64,000 nucleotides of DNA from Verrucomicrobiales bacterium (GCA_016793885.1 JAEUHE010000117.1:1-64000), one strand, 5' to 3'; numbered from the stretch's first letter, positions 34,341-43,607 are shown. Program-made: numbers and translations. The notes: a model not told the origin generated them from the sequence alone.

Positions 34341-34738
34341 GCGACCTCCCTTTCCCGGACCAAGCGCAGGGCGTCAGCCAGTCGGGTGATCTCCTGATCC
34401 AACGGGGCGACCAGCGCCAACCCGCCATCTAAATCGCCCCCCTTGCAAATTTGCTCCAACTGGAGGGCAAGATCGGTCGCCCGAGCTGCCACAAAGTTGC
34501 CGGCTGCCCCTTTCAGGGTATGGGCTGCCCGCTGCAATCGAACACTGTCGCGCGCTTCGGCAGCCGCATGCAGTTCCTTCAACCCGCCGAGGTGGTCCTC
34601 CAGAAAGATATCGATGATTTCTCTCAGCAGGTCGGCATCTCCGTCCATGCGCTCCAAGGCGATGGCCAGGTTCATAATGACAGGCGGCGGATCCTTCGGA
34701 CCCGTTACCTTCGCCGATTCACTCGTATTTGGAGCCAT
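34337..34738 (-). CDS. Histidine phosphotransfer (HPt) domain protein
   Basis: A 133-residue protein from the ATG at 34738 (an in-frame ATG at 34771 is also possible). The HPt four-helix bundle holds the phospho-His in AAHTLKGAAGNF, preceded by DLLREIIDIFLEDH. Such proteins carry phosphate between receivers. Its gene is first in a three-gene operon with two receiver-containing proteins, so the set could make a closed relay, although no complete kinase is encoded here. Confidence 0.88.
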   Translation of the reverse strand: MAPNTSESAKVTGPKDPPPVIMNLAIALERMDGDADLLREIIDIFLEDHLGGLKELHAAAEARDSVRLQRAAHTLKGAAGNFVAARATDLALQLEQICKGGDLDGGLALVAPLDQEITRLADALRLVREREVA

Positions 34739-35262
34739 GTAATTGCGACGCGGCGCAACTCTTTGGTCCACCGTCTGGTGGTCAAGGCCGATCCGCTCGG
34801 TTTAGGAAGCAAGTGTCGTTCCCACTTAAGTCGTTGAGGAATAATCGGTCGACCGGCAAAAAACTATAGGGAGAAACCTCAGGCAGGTAGAGCATGCGGC
34901 CTGGCCCGGTCCTTGCCTCCCAGGGAACGAGGTCTGGCAAACTCCTCCGGTAACGGGCAAATTTACCCTCCCCGGAGGGCCGTGGGAGGCGAGCATGGGG
35001 GTAAGGAGCTCCTGCTTCAGCAGATTAGGCGCGCGAACTCGCTTCGTGGCTGCATCCGCCTTCAGCCCAATCCATGCAGTCGTTCAGCACGCGTTTGCTT
35101 GATCCTTTTGCGAAATCCTTCGTTGTTCGTCGCTTACGTATTTCGCTCAATACGCTCGCTCCTCACGCCTCGGTTTTCGCAAAAACCTGCTGCGCAACCG
35201 CATGCCGCCCTACTGCATGGATTGGGCTGAAGGCGGAACTCCGTACGGAGCAAGAGCCTACT
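34739..35262. other. Intergenic stretch with a hairpin-ended element
   Basis: Upstream of the HPt operon, with no gene seen. It contains the inverted-repeat element described separately. The promoter of the HPt operon should lie between 34740 and about 34900; no clear hexamers were found. Confidence 0.55.
35056..35236. repeat. Candidate miniature element with 26-bp perfect terminal inverted repeats
   Basis: Positions 35056-35081 (starting TCCGCCTTCAGCCC) and 35211-35236 (ending GGGCTGAAGGCGGA) are exact reverse complements over 26 bases. Inside, CCTTTTGCGAAAT (near 35103) faces GTTTTCGCAAAAA (near 35172), which extends the symmetry. The 181-bp unit has no coding capacity. No target-site duplication is obvious next to the ends. 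It may be a MITE-like element or a large RNA hairpin. Confidence 0.7.
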
Positions 35263-36831
35263 CTACTCCAGCGGGATACGATAGCACGCGGCCTCCGTTT
35301 CGTTGCGAACGAAGAGTAAATCCCCCGCAAGAGCGGGCGGGTTCCAGCACTTGCCCTGCAGCGGTTGAAAGAGCGTCAGTAGGGTTGCTTGCTTCGGAGA
35401 AATCTCGAAAAGCAGCACCCGACCATCCTCGGCGGTCACCAGCAGTCGCCCCCCTACCAACAAGACCTGGCCATGCCCATAGCGGCCTTCCTTCCAAGCA
35501 AGCTCTCCGGTTGCCAAATCGAGGCACGCCAGCATGCCGTCATCCAAACCGTAGGCAAATCCATCTCGGGCGACCGGATTGCTGAACTTGGATCGGAACC
35601 GGGTGGTCTTCCACAGTTCATGGGCCTTCCAGGTGTCATTGGTGCGCTGAACCTGAATCAACCCGCTGCCCGTGCCATAGCCACTGGAGATGAGCAATCG
35701 ATCGTTCTCCAATCGAATCGGCACGGCTACATGGGGATGGTTCTTCTTCCAGGGATAGGTCCACAGCACGGCTCCGTTGGTCGGAGAATGGCTGGAGACA
35801 TGTTCATCGTTAAAAATCACCACTTGCTCCTCACCGGCGAACCGAGCAAAGACGGCCGCGCTATAACCTGGACTCGCCTTACCACCGCCCCACAGAAAAG
35901 TTCCATCGCCCAGCGCATACGCCACCAACGAACGATCTTTCCGTCCCCCGACGCTGACGACCACCCGGCCATCGCCCACCAGAGGTGCGCTGGTAAACCC
36001 CCACTCAGGAAGCCCCGCCGAAAACTCATCCTTCACCTGGTGCTGCCAGACCAGCTTGCCGGTCGTCAGCTCCAGGCAATTCAGCCAGCCCGTGGCTCCA
36101 AACGTCACCACCCGATCCCCCACGATGGTGGGCGTCGCCCGCGGTCCTTCCCCCGCCAAAGGATTCTGGTAACGAGCCACATCTCGCCGTTGCCAGCGCC
36201 GCTCGCCCGTGACGGAGTGGAAAGCTGTCACGCATTCGTCTTCGCCCACCTGCTCCTGGGTGATGGCCCAGTCACCTTGAACGGCAAAACCACTCCATGC
36301 TCCCCCCACCGGCTGACGCCAGAGCAAGACCGGCGGCCGGGACACCCAATTGGTCGCCAACCGAAGCTCAGGTAACATCGCGTCACGAGTGGGACCGAGA
36401 AATTGAGGAAAGCTGCGCGGGGTCTCCTGCTGAACGGGAGCAACGACCGCGGACGCGGGCAGGCCCGGAACCTGGGTCAACGGCTTGTTCGGCCGGTTCC
36501 ATCGCCAGGTGAATTGCGGAACCAGATCGCCGGAGAATCCCTGAAAACGAAACACCATCGCCGCCAGCACAACCAGGCCGAGCACGCCGCCCAAGATGCG
36601 AAAACGCCTCCGCCAGGGAAGACGCGAGAACAACAAGAGCCAGAGCAGGAGGGCCGCCAAAGTGGCCAGCACAGCCCCAGCGCTGCGCAGATTTCGCGCC
36701 TGAAACGCCCTCTCCGCATCCAACTGGAACACCACCACCACTACGGCACCTATCAATAAGATCAGGCCGGCAAGCCACCAGCGAGGGGCACGAGGTGCCG
36801 GGAGCGAAGTCGGGGGATGGTCAGAGTTCAT
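35263..36831 (-). CDS. Membrane-anchored PQQ-like beta-propeller protein
   Basis: The product is 522 residues from the ATG at 36831; an ATG at 36879 would overlap the divergent MFS leader. Three membrane helices lie in the first 115 residues (WWLAGLILLIGAVVVVVF, then VLATLAALLLWLLLF, then GGVLGLVVLAAMVF). A propeller with PQQ/BamB-type blades follows (FHSVTGERRWQRRDVAR, LELTTGKLVWQHQ, LDLATGELAWKEGRYG). PVC genomes carry many such proteins with a FLGPTRDA-like entry motif, here FPQFLGPTRDAML. No PQQ-dehydrogenase active-site motif is evident. It probably has a binding or scaffold role outside the inner membrane. Confidence 0.82.
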   Translation of the reverse strand: MNSDHPPTSLPAPRAPRWWLAGLILLIGAVVVVVFQLDAERAFQARNLRSAGAVLATLAALLLWLLLFSRLPWRRRFRILGGVLGLVVLAAMVFRFQGFSGDLVPQFTWRWNRPNKPLTQVPGLPASAVVAPVQQETPRSFPQFLGPTRDAMLPELRLATNWVSRPPVLLWRQPVGGAWSGFAVQGDWAITQEQVGEDECVTAFHSVTGERRWQRRDVARYQNPLAGEGPRATPTIVGDRVVTFGATGWLNCLELTTGKLVWQHQVKDEFSAGLPEWGFTSAPLVGDGRVVVSVGGRKDRSLVAYALGDGTFLWGGGKASPGYSAAVFARFAGEEQVVIFNDEHVSSHSPTNGAVLWTYPWKKNHPHVAVPIRLENDRLLISSGYGTGSGLIQVQRTNDTWKAHELWKTTRFRSKFSNPVARDGFAYGLDDGMLACLDLATGELAWKEGRYGHGQVLLVGGRLLVTAEDGRVLLFEISPKQATLLTLFQPLQGKCWNPPALAGDLLFVRNETEAACYRIPLE

Positions 36832-36937
36832 GCGTTTCAGTTCAGCCGGACCAACCTGCCTGAAGCCCAACCCGAGCACAATTCAGAAGCGAAAACAGGA
36901 CTTCCTAAATTGCGGCGGGCAGCTAGCGTCCAGACCT

Positions 36938-38254
36938 ATGCATTCCCCGCCCCAGAAGACTTGGTACGCCCTGGCGGTTCTCTTTTTGTTGAACGCATTG
37001 AACTTCTACGACCGCCAGATCCTCGGGGCACTGACTGAACCCATTCGCAAAGAACTCTCCCTGAGCGACACTCAGATCGGTTTGCTCAGCACCGCGTTCA
37101 CCCTGGTGTATGCGGCGGTCGGCATGCCACTGGGTCGACTCGCCGACACCCACCCCCGCAACCGCATCCTCGCCATCGGGGTGGCTGCCTGGAGTCTGCT
37201 TACCGCCGCCTCCGGGCTCATCCGCGATTACTCGTCGCTGTTCATCACCCGCCTGGGTGTGGGCATCGGGGAAGCCAGCTGCGCTCCGGCAGCCAATTCG
37301 CTGATCGGCGATCTGTTCCCTCCTCACCAACGAGCCCGCGCGCTCTCGATCTTCATGCTCGGCCTGCCCGTCGGATTGTTTCTTTGCTATTGGTTGAGCG
37401 GAAAGATGGCGAGCGCGTACGGCTGGCGCGCCGCCTTCTTTCTAGCGGCCGCGCCGGGCCTGGTTGTGGCCGTTCTCGCTTGGACCATCCGTGAACCGCT
37501 CCGCGGCGCGAGCGAAGGAACCGGTCAGCCAGCACGCCAACGACCCGGATCCCCCTGGCGAGTCGTGCTGGGAATTCCCACCCTGTGGTGGATCATTCTT
37601 TCTGGCGCTCTGCACAATTTTAACATGTATGCCGTCAACGCCTTCACGGTGGCTTTCCTCGCCCGCTACCACCGGGTGAGTTTGCCCGATGCCACCTGGA
37701 TCACTGCTTGGATCTTGGGAGCGGTGGGCGTTATCGGGTTACTGGCGGGCGGCTGGGCTTCGGATCGGGCCAGCCGAACCAGCAAGGAAGGCCGCCTTCG
37801 ACTCACCGCCATTGCGATGCTGGCAGCCGCACCCTGCGTGTATCTGTCGCTCCGGCAGCCGTCGGGCTCGGTGGCAGCCTTCGCTCTACTGATGGGAATG
37901 GGATCACTGCTGATGTTCGTCTACTACTCCTGTGTCTATCCTGCGATTCAAGAGGTGGTGGAGCCTGGGCTGAGGGGCACGGCGATGGCTGTCTACTTCT
38001 TTGCCATGTATGTGCTAGGCGCCAGCCTGGGTCCCGTGGCGACTGGAGCGTTGAGCGATCACTTCGCCAAACGCGCTATGCTCCAAGCCGGTGCAGACGT
38101 CGTCACCGAACCCTTCAAAGCGGCGGGCCTGCACACCGCGATGCATCTCATCCCCATCCTCTGCCTGCTGCTGGGCCTGGTGCTCTACGCCGCATCGCGC
38201 ACCGTGAAAGCGGACATGGAAAAGCTAAACGCCTGGATGCGCGGGAATTCGTGA
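36938..38254 (+). CDS. Major facilitator superfamily transporter, Spinster-like
   Basis: The product is 438 residues from ATG 36938; the frame is open upstream to 36830, but those residues are not hydrophobic or conserved. It has twelve predicted helices, beginning WYALAVLFLLNALNFYDRQI. The MFS loop 2-3 signature appears as GMPLGRLADTHPRNR, and the DRQ in helix 1 is typical of the Spinster/sugar-phosphate-related bacterial group. Substrate is unknown. Its promoter is shared with the propeller gene across about 106 bases. Confidence 0.85.
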   Translation: MHSPPQKTWYALAVLFLLNALNFYDRQILGALTEPIRKELSLSDTQIGLLSTAFTLVYAAVGMPLGRLADTHPRNRILAIGVAAWSLLTAASGLIRDYSSLFITRLGVGIGEASCAPAANSLIGDLFPPHQRARALSIFMLGLPVGLFLCYWLSGKMASAYGWRAAFFLAAAPGLVVAVLAWTIREPLRGASEGTGQPARQRPGSPWRVVLGIPTLWWIILSGALHNFNMYAVNAFTVAFLARYHRVSLPDATWITAWILGAVGVIGLLAGGWASDRASRTSKEGRLRLTAIAMLAAAPCVYLSLRQPSGSVAAFALLMGMGSLLMFVYYSCVYPAIQEVVEPGLRGTAMAVYFFAMYVLGASLGPVATGALSDHFAKRAMLQAGADVVTEPFKAAGLHTAMHLIPILCLLLGLVLYAASRTVKADMEKLNAWMRGNS

Positions 38255-38523
38255 TCACTCACCAACGTTTTCCCCGGCCGTGATGGAAAAGGGCCCAAGT
38301 TTTAAAACGCAAAGGACGCAAAGGACGCGATGAGGAACCCGAGGAAGGACAAATACAGAATGCTTCTTTCCCCTGCAGACATAGCGTCCTTCGCGATTCA
38401 ACAGTCCTCGGAGTGGTTCCCGAAATCCGTCTTACAGCCTCTGTCAGTTCCCCGACCAAGAGGCTTTGTGAGCTTCGTGCCTTTGTGAGAAAAAATCGGG
38501 TTCCTTCGCCCTATCCCCGTGTC

Positions 38524-39648
38524 TCACGCATCCATCTTGCGATAACGCCGCGCCCAAGGTGCGAGGCGTCCATAAACCAGCCGAAGCAATGGGTTCACCC
38601 AATAGACTCGCGGCTGCGGCAACAGTTGCGGCTTTCCACCCATACGAAGGATGAACGCGTAGCGGCTGGCCAACTGATCCTCGGTTTGGATCTCCTGACT
38701 CAACACGGCGCGGGCGATTTGCGGCTCCATCCCGACAAAATCAACCAAGGTCGCCCCCACCGACCGAGCCCAAACCGCACCTTCGTGCGCCAGCATGGCA
38801 TTGGGATGCTTGTCCCCGTGAAGATCATTCCACCCCTTCTTCCACTGGGTCATGCGCTGGCCAAACCGCATCGATAACAAGCCGGCCGTCACCTGCCCCT
38901 CGCACTCCGCAAAGGTCAGTCGCCCCAACCCACGCTCGGCGAACGGCCGCCACAATTGAGCGAGCGCTTCGGGCGTGGCGGGTGCGGGACGGGTGTTCTG
39001 ACGTCGGCAAGTCGCGCACATCAATTCGAAAAACAGGGGCAATTCCGATTCACCCCCTTCGCGGATGACCACCCCCCGCTTACCCGCTTGGCGAATGTGC
39101 TTTCGCGTGCTGCGTGAAATCAGCTCTTCCCATCCCGGGTTGCCCACATCGATGCAGCAGGTTGCGGTGATCAGCTTCGCCACCGCGTTGAGCGCGAACC
39201 CCTGCTGAAGCAGCAAAGGGTCAAAGTGACCGGCAAAATCAGGTAGCTGCAGCACGATGCCGCGGATACCGCGCAGCTTCGCCAATCCTTGGGTCGCCTG
39301 GATGAGCAAGTTCATCAACCCCTCATCATCCCGATCCACCACGGGCCCTTTGCTGACGTAGGCCATCGCGCCGAAACGGGTGGAGCGGACGAGAAGCTGC
39401 ACGCCTCCCCGAATCAGATCTCCCTGCCGAACCACAATGCGGAGCGGTCGCCAACCCTCATGCCTCTTCACACCCACCCAGATGGAGGATTGTTGGAAAT
39501 GCCCGTGAGGTGTGGCTTGAAGAAACGCGTCCCAGTCGCGATCGCTTTCTTCGTCCGAGACCCGAAAGTCGAACGGTTTAGCCGAATCCCGGTGCGTCAG
39601 CGGACGAAGCCGGGTTGCAAGCGTTATCTGAGCGTCGTTGGTTGTCAT
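38524..39648 (-). CDS. FemAB/GNAT-like acyltransferase
   Basis: A 374-residue protein with two GNAT-like halves as in FemAB proteins: WDAFLQATPHGHFQQSS near the N-terminus, the ISRSTRKHIRQAGKRGVVIREG stretch (typical FemAB basic helix) near 185-205, and the C-terminal QWKKGWNDLHGDKHPNAML. FemAB-related enzymes transfer amino acids or acyl groups to cell-wall or exopolysaccharide precursors, and one subgroup is tied to exosortase/PEP-CTERM loci. No exosortase is in the window, but a PEP-CTERM remnant occurs at 60.4-60.7 kb. The 269-base gap before it contains only AAGGACGC-type short repeats. Confidence 0.75.
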   Translation of the reverse strand: MTTNDAQITLATRLRPLTHRDSAKPFDFRVSDEESDRDWDAFLQATPHGHFQQSSIWVGVKRHEGWRPLRIVVRQGDLIRGGVQLLVRSTRFGAMAYVSKGPVVDRDDEGLMNLLIQATQGLAKLRGIRGIVLQLPDFAGHFDPLLLQQGFALNAVAKLITATCCIDVGNPGWEELISRSTRKHIRQAGKRGVVIREGGESELPLFFELMCATCRRQNTRPAPATPEALAQLWRPFAERGLGRLTFAECEGQVTAGLLSMRFGQRMTQWKKGWNDLHGDKHPNAMLAHEGAVWARSVGATLVDFVGMEPQIARAVLSQEIQTEDQLASRYAFILRMGGKPQLLPQPRVYWVNPLLRLVYGRLAPWARRYRKMDA

Positions 39649-39909
39649 CAGTTGAGCTGGCCGTGAAAGACCCCGGGGGGCTCACGACGCCACGGCGGCC
39701 CATTCAAAGGCCAGCTGAAAGGCATCCCCAGCGGGAGCCTTCCACGCAGGGAGTATCGGCCATCCCCGACGGAGATGAAGCCCGCCTCGTTGAACGACAA
39801 GTGGAGAGGGATGCAGGGCAAAAATGGATGATTGCGTCGACGGCCCATCTTGTTTCTAATCTTCGCGTCACTTTGCCCCGAGTTTGGGGCTAAAACAAAC
39901 GATTTACCT

Positions 39910-41064
39910 ATGGATTTAACACGCACGGCCTACGGCACCTGGAGCGGCGGACGGTTTATGCATTTCGGAGATGAACTGCCGGAAGATCGCTTCATCCACG
40001 TCATCCAGCACGCTTACAAAAGCGGCGTTCGCACCTTCATGACCGCCGATGTCTATGGGAACGGGGCGGCGGATGAGATGCTGGGACGTGCGCTGAAAGG
40101 GATTCCCCGGGACACTTATTGCCTGGTCGGCGCGATCGGCCATGACTTTTATACCGGAAAGCGCGACGGCTCCAAAGGCTTCCCGCGCTTCACCCATCCC
40201 CAACTCCGTCAGCCAGCGGCCTATTACGACTATGTGCGCATGGCGACCGAAAAGTCGTTGACCCGCTGCGGGGCCGACAGATTCGACTGCCTGCTCCTGC
40301 ACAACCCGGACTCGACGGGTTACTCCAGCGATGCGGTCTGGAAGGCGATGAGCCGTTTGCAGGACGACCAGCTCACCGACCGACTCGGCATCGCTCCCGG
40401 GCCAGCCAATGGCTTCACCTTGGACATCATCCTTTGTCTGGAACGCTTCGGCCCTCTCCTGGATTGGGCCATGATCATCCTCAATCCGCTCGAGCCCTGG
40501 CCGGGCACGCTCTGCCTGCCCGCGGCAGTGAAGCACGACGTGAAGATCATCACCCGCGTGGTGGACTACGGTGGCCTGTTCCATGACGATGTCAAACCGG
40601 GGCACAAATTCGGCTACGGCGATCATCGCACCTTCCGGCCGGCGGGCTGGATCGAGGCGGGCAATGAGAAGCTCGAGAAAATGCGCTCAGTGGCGCAGAA
40701 GCATGGCCTGACCATGCTGCAGCTCGCCTCCATCTGGAATCTGTCGCAGAAGCCGGTGGAAAGCGTGATTCCCACCTTCATCCAGGAGACAGATCCGCAG
40801 AGCAAATCCATCGAGGCCAAAGTGTCCGAGCTGGCGAATCTACCGCAGATCACCCTCTCCGAAGCGGAGTCCCAATTGATCGCCGAGGTCGGTAACAACA
40901 AGGGTTGCATGGCGCTGAAAGGCGCCAATCGATCCCACTCAGGCGAACCCGAGGCGGATCATTGGGGAGTCTCACCGGATCTGGATGGCGTAGGGAAGCG
41001 CTGGGGCATCAACCCGGACACCGATCTGGTCTGCACCCACGTGACCCCCGCCAAGGCTACCTGA
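39910..41064 (+). CDS. Aldo/keto-reductase-family protein
   Basis: The product is 384 residues from the ATG at 39910. The TIM-barrel family is shown by GVRTFMTADVYGNGAADEMLGRAL (Asp and Tyr of the tetrad), DRFDCLLLHNPD (His) and the C-terminal QKPVESVIPTFIQ strand. The usual TK.G strand that carries the catalytic Lys reads LVGAIGHD here, so the Lys is not where expected. It may use another residue or may have lost reductase activity. It is followed by the GTG start of an ECF sigma factor 99 bases on; a link between the two is unproven. Confidence 0.8.
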   Translation: MDLTRTAYGTWSGGRFMHFGDELPEDRFIHVIQHAYKSGVRTFMTADVYGNGAADEMLGRALKGIPRDTYCLVGAIGHDFYTGKRDGSKGFPRFTHPQLRQPAAYYDYVRMATEKSLTRCGADRFDCLLLHNPDSTGYSSDAVWKAMSRLQDDQLTDRLGIAPGPANGFTLDIILCLERFGPLLDWAMIILNPLEPWPGTLCLPAAVKHDVKIITRVVDYGGLFHDDVKPGHKFGYGDHRTFRPAGWIEAGNEKLEKMRSVAQKHGLTMLQLASIWNLSQKPVESVIPTFIQETDPQSKSIEAKVSELANLPQITLSEAESQLIAEVGNNKGCMALKGANRSHSGEPEADHWGVSPDLDGVGKRWGINPDTDLVCTHVTPAKAT

Positions 41065-41163
41065 TCGGGGTGCTCTACCGACACGACGGATCTGCGGCCA
41101 GTCGTCGGGCCGAGTGTCCGACACCTCCTGGATGAGCCACCCAAGATAAAAACCACACGCGCC

Positions 41164-41799
41164 GTGGAAACGAAGCCAGAGGAAGCCGACCCAGCCGGCT
41201 CACCGTCGCCTCTCTCCGATCCAGAGCGCTGGGTCGATGAGCATGGGGACTACCTGTTCAAGTTCGCACTGGCCCGGCTGCGCGACGCAACGAAGGCGGA
41301 GGACCTGGTCCAGGAGACATTTCTTGCCGCGCTGAAGGGCGGACAGCACTTCGCTGGTCGCAGCGCCGAAAAGAGTTGGTTGATCGGAATCCTGAAGCAT
41401 AAGATTCAGGATCACTACCGCAAAGCCAGCCGCCTGACCTCTTTTACCGACCTGGAGTTTTATTCCGACGAGGAGGGGGACCGATTCATCCCTGAGGGTT
41501 TGTTCCAAGGAGGATGGATTCATGACGCTGGCCGGGAGCTGGGGCCCATGGAGTGGTCGTCAGATCCGGGCGCGAGCCTCGACAGCGCCGTGTTTTGGAA
41601 AACCTTTCACGACTGCTCAAGCAAAATGCCCAAGACTATCGCCGCCGTTTTTATGATGCGCGAGGTGGATGGCATCGAGAGTCGGGACATCTGCCAGACG
41701 CTCGACATTTCCGAGAGCAATCTCTGGGTGATGCTGCATCGTGCCCGCATGGCGCTGCGACGCTGCCTGGAGACCAACTGGTTTGGCAAGCCGGGCTGA
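41164..41799 (+). CDS. ECF-type RNA polymerase sigma factor
   Basis: A 211-residue sigma factor beginning with GTG at 41164. Region 2 reads DYLFKFALARLRDATKAEDLVQE and SWLIGILKHKIQDHYRK. Region 4 is a helix-turn-helix around EVDGIESRDICQTLDISESN. A Trp/Asp-rich linker (about 95-140) separates them. The next gene encodes a small zinc-finger protein likely to be its anti-sigma factor, then come YHS and DoxX genes that may be its targets. This order is known for ECF groups paired with short zf-HC2 proteins. Confidence 0.9.
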   Translation: METKPEEADPAGSPSPLSDPERWVDEHGDYLFKFALARLRDATKAEDLVQETFLAALKGGQHFAGRSAEKSWLIGILKHKIQDHYRKASRLTSFTDLEFYSDEEGDRFIPEGLFQGGWIHDAGRELGPMEWSSDPGASLDSAVFWKTFHDCSSKMPKTIAAVFMMREVDGIESRDICQTLDISESNLWVMLHRARMALRRCLETNWFGKPG

Positions 41800-42036
41800 A
41801 ATGAAGCTCCACGAGCCATTGATGCCCCGATGGGCCGCCTGGGGCTGGAATATCACCCCCATCGGCACTGAGATGTCACGCTTGCCCTCGCTGGCCACCG
41901 AGCAGCCGACGCAACGCCCTGGAACCTGGCAGTGTAAGGTCCCGAGGATCTCCGACGACTTACCTGTTACCGCTCAACTTCGCGAGCCATCGGGGACGCA
42001 CCCAGATGTCTACGGGCGGCAGAAGGCATAGTTATC

Positions 42037-42345
42037 ATGGAACGACTCAAAACCTGGCTCAGCAACCTGCAGGATGGGCTGCGCTCGCTCTCTCCCCATT
42101 GCCAGGAGGCCGTCCGACTTCAATCAAAGTCGCTGGATCAAGCCCTTACCCTCGGGCAGCGACTCGGGCTACGCATCCATCTGATCCTGTGTAAATGGTG
42201 CCGGCGCTACGCCCAACAGATTCGATTCCTGCGCCAAGCAGCTCACGACCATCAAGACCGACTGACCGAGGCTTCGACGCACTCACTCACCGCCGAAGCG
42301 CGCGCCCGCATCAAGCGATCCCTGGCCGACGACAACCACTCCTGA
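42037..42345 (+). CDS. Small zinc-finger protein, candidate anti-sigma factor
   Basis: A 102-residue soluble protein. The pattern HCQEAVRLQSKSLDQ...GLRIHLILCKWCRRYAQQI has His/Cys spacing like the zinc-binding anti-sigma domain (H-x-C early, then HLxxCxxC), as in ChrR/RsrA-like short proteins. No membrane helix follows, so it would be a cytoplasmic inhibitor. It lies 237 bases downstream of the sigma gene; the gap has no gene. The redox-sensing possibility comes from the family and is not shown by the sequence. Confidence 0.75.
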   Translation: MERLKTWLSNLQDGLRSLSPHCQEAVRLQSKSLDQALTLGQRLGLRIHLILCKWCRRYAQQIRFLRQAAHDHQDRLTEASTHSLTAEARARIKRSLADDNHS

Positions 42346-42520
42346 CCGCTTTCGTGATGAACCCCGGGCGACACCCCGGCAACTCATCTCCCCTCTCCCC
42401 CACGCCAGAACGAGGAAGTATTCCTCTGTAAGGTTCCCGTCCGGCTTACGACTCATGATTACCAGGCCAGCGTGTTGATGCTGAAAGCATCCGCGATCCC
42501 GGCCTGGCAGCATCCAGCGA

Positions 42521-43144
42521 ATGAATCAACGAATGAACCGCATCAACCTCCACCCTCCCGTTCTAGTTACTCTTCTGGCCTCAGGCCTCATGACCGCTGT
42601 CACCTTCGCCGCCGCACCGGCAACCTCATCGGTCGAGCCACCCGCGAATGGCCGACTCTTTAACCTCTCCGACGCGAAGGACCGATACGTCAACCACGTC
42701 TCCAAAGAACAGTTCGAAGCCGAATTCAGGAAGTTGCGGGATGATCCCGGCGCGATTCAGCATTACAACCTCGGCCCGGACAAAGTAGCGATCAGCGGCT
42801 ATGACCCGGTTGCCTATTTCACGCAAAGCAAGGCGCTTAAGGGCCGCAAGGAGCTCAGCGCAAGCCATCGGGGCGTCACGTATCACTTTGCTTCCGAGCA
42901 GAACCGGAGCACGTTCGCCAGTTCCCCCGAAAAATTCGTGCCGACCTACGGCGGTTGGTGCGCCACCGCGATGGCCAAAGGCGAGAAAGTCGAGATCGAT
43001 CCCACCAACTTTAAGGTCACCAATGGTCGGTTGTTCTTATTCTTCCGGGCGTTCTACGCCAACGCCATCAAGGACTGGAACAAGGACGAACCCGGCCAAA
43101 CCGTCAAGGCCGACGCGAACTGGAAGAAAATCGCTGGTGAATAG
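42521..43144 (+). CDS. Secreted YHS-domain protein
   Basis: A 207-residue protein with a signal peptide (VLVTLLASGLMTAVTFAAA). The YHS-like domain at about 75-160 has ISGYDPVAYFTQSKALKG, YHFASEQNRSTFASSPEKFVP and YGGWCATAMAKG. YHS domains often bind metals or haem-related ligands. An alternative start is Met5 at 42533. It is followed 19 bases on by a DoxX-family gene, so the two are probably co-transcribed and may belong to the ECF regulon upstream. Confidence 0.85.
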   Translation: MNQRMNRINLHPPVLVTLLASGLMTAVTFAAAPATSSVEPPANGRLFNLSDAKDRYVNHVSKEQFEAEFRKLRDDPGAIQHYNLGPDKVAISGYDPVAYFTQSKALKGRKELSASHRGVTYHFASEQNRSTFASSPEKFVPTYGGWCATAMAKGEKVEIDPTNFKVTNGRLFLFFRAFYANAIKDWNKDEPGQTVKADANWKKIAGE

Positions 43145-43163
43145 CGAACCCATCAACCTACCT

Positions 43164-43607
43164 ATGAAGAACCGTCCATCCCAAACCATCGCGAGCTGGA
43201 TTCTGCAGCTCATCGCCGCCGTGATCCTGGCACAGACTCTCTTCTTCAAATTCAGCGGGGCTGAAGAATCAAAATTCATCTTCACGACGCTCGGCGTCGA
43301 ACCGTGGGGCCGAATCGCCTCCGCCTGGATCGAACTTCTCGCCGTCGTCCTCCTGCTCATCCCACGCACCGTCGCAACCGGTGCGCTTCTGGCGCTTGGC
43401 GTGATGACCGGAGCCATCGGTTCCCATCTCACCAAGCTCGGGATTGTGGTCAAGGACGACGGCGGGCTGCTCTTCGGACTCGCCCTGACGGTGTTTGTCT
43501 GCAGCGCCGCGTTGGTAATGATGCGCCGTCGGGAGTTTCCCCTGGTGGGCGGGTTCCTCTCAGCGCGTGATGAAGTCAGCGATGCGCCCCCGACCCGCCA
43601 GGCTTAG
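43164..43607 (+). CDS. DoxX-family membrane protein
   Basis: A 147-residue protein from the ATG at 43164. Four membrane helices: about 8-28 (IASWILQLIAAVILAQTLFF), 48-68 (RIASAWIELLAVVLLLIP), 70-92 (VATGALLALGVMTGAIGSH) and 100-118. The FKFSGAEESKFIFTTLGVEPWGR loop is typical of the DoxX subgroup found beside ECF sigma factors. DoxX proteins are linked to quinone or thiol redox stress. It lies directly after the YHS gene. Confidence 0.85.
   Translation: MKNRPSQTIASWILQLIAAVILAQTLFFKFSGAEESKFIFTTLGVEPWGRIASAWIELLAVVLLLIPRTVATGALLALGVMTGAIGSHLTKLGIVVKDDGGLLFGLALTVFVCSAALVMMRRREFPLVGGFLSARDEVSDAPPTRQA

Noticed and set aside
38259-38523. Small gene between the MFS and FemAB genes
   Set aside because: The stretch contains AAAGGACGC repeats common in intergenic DNA and no frame with a plausible start and composition.
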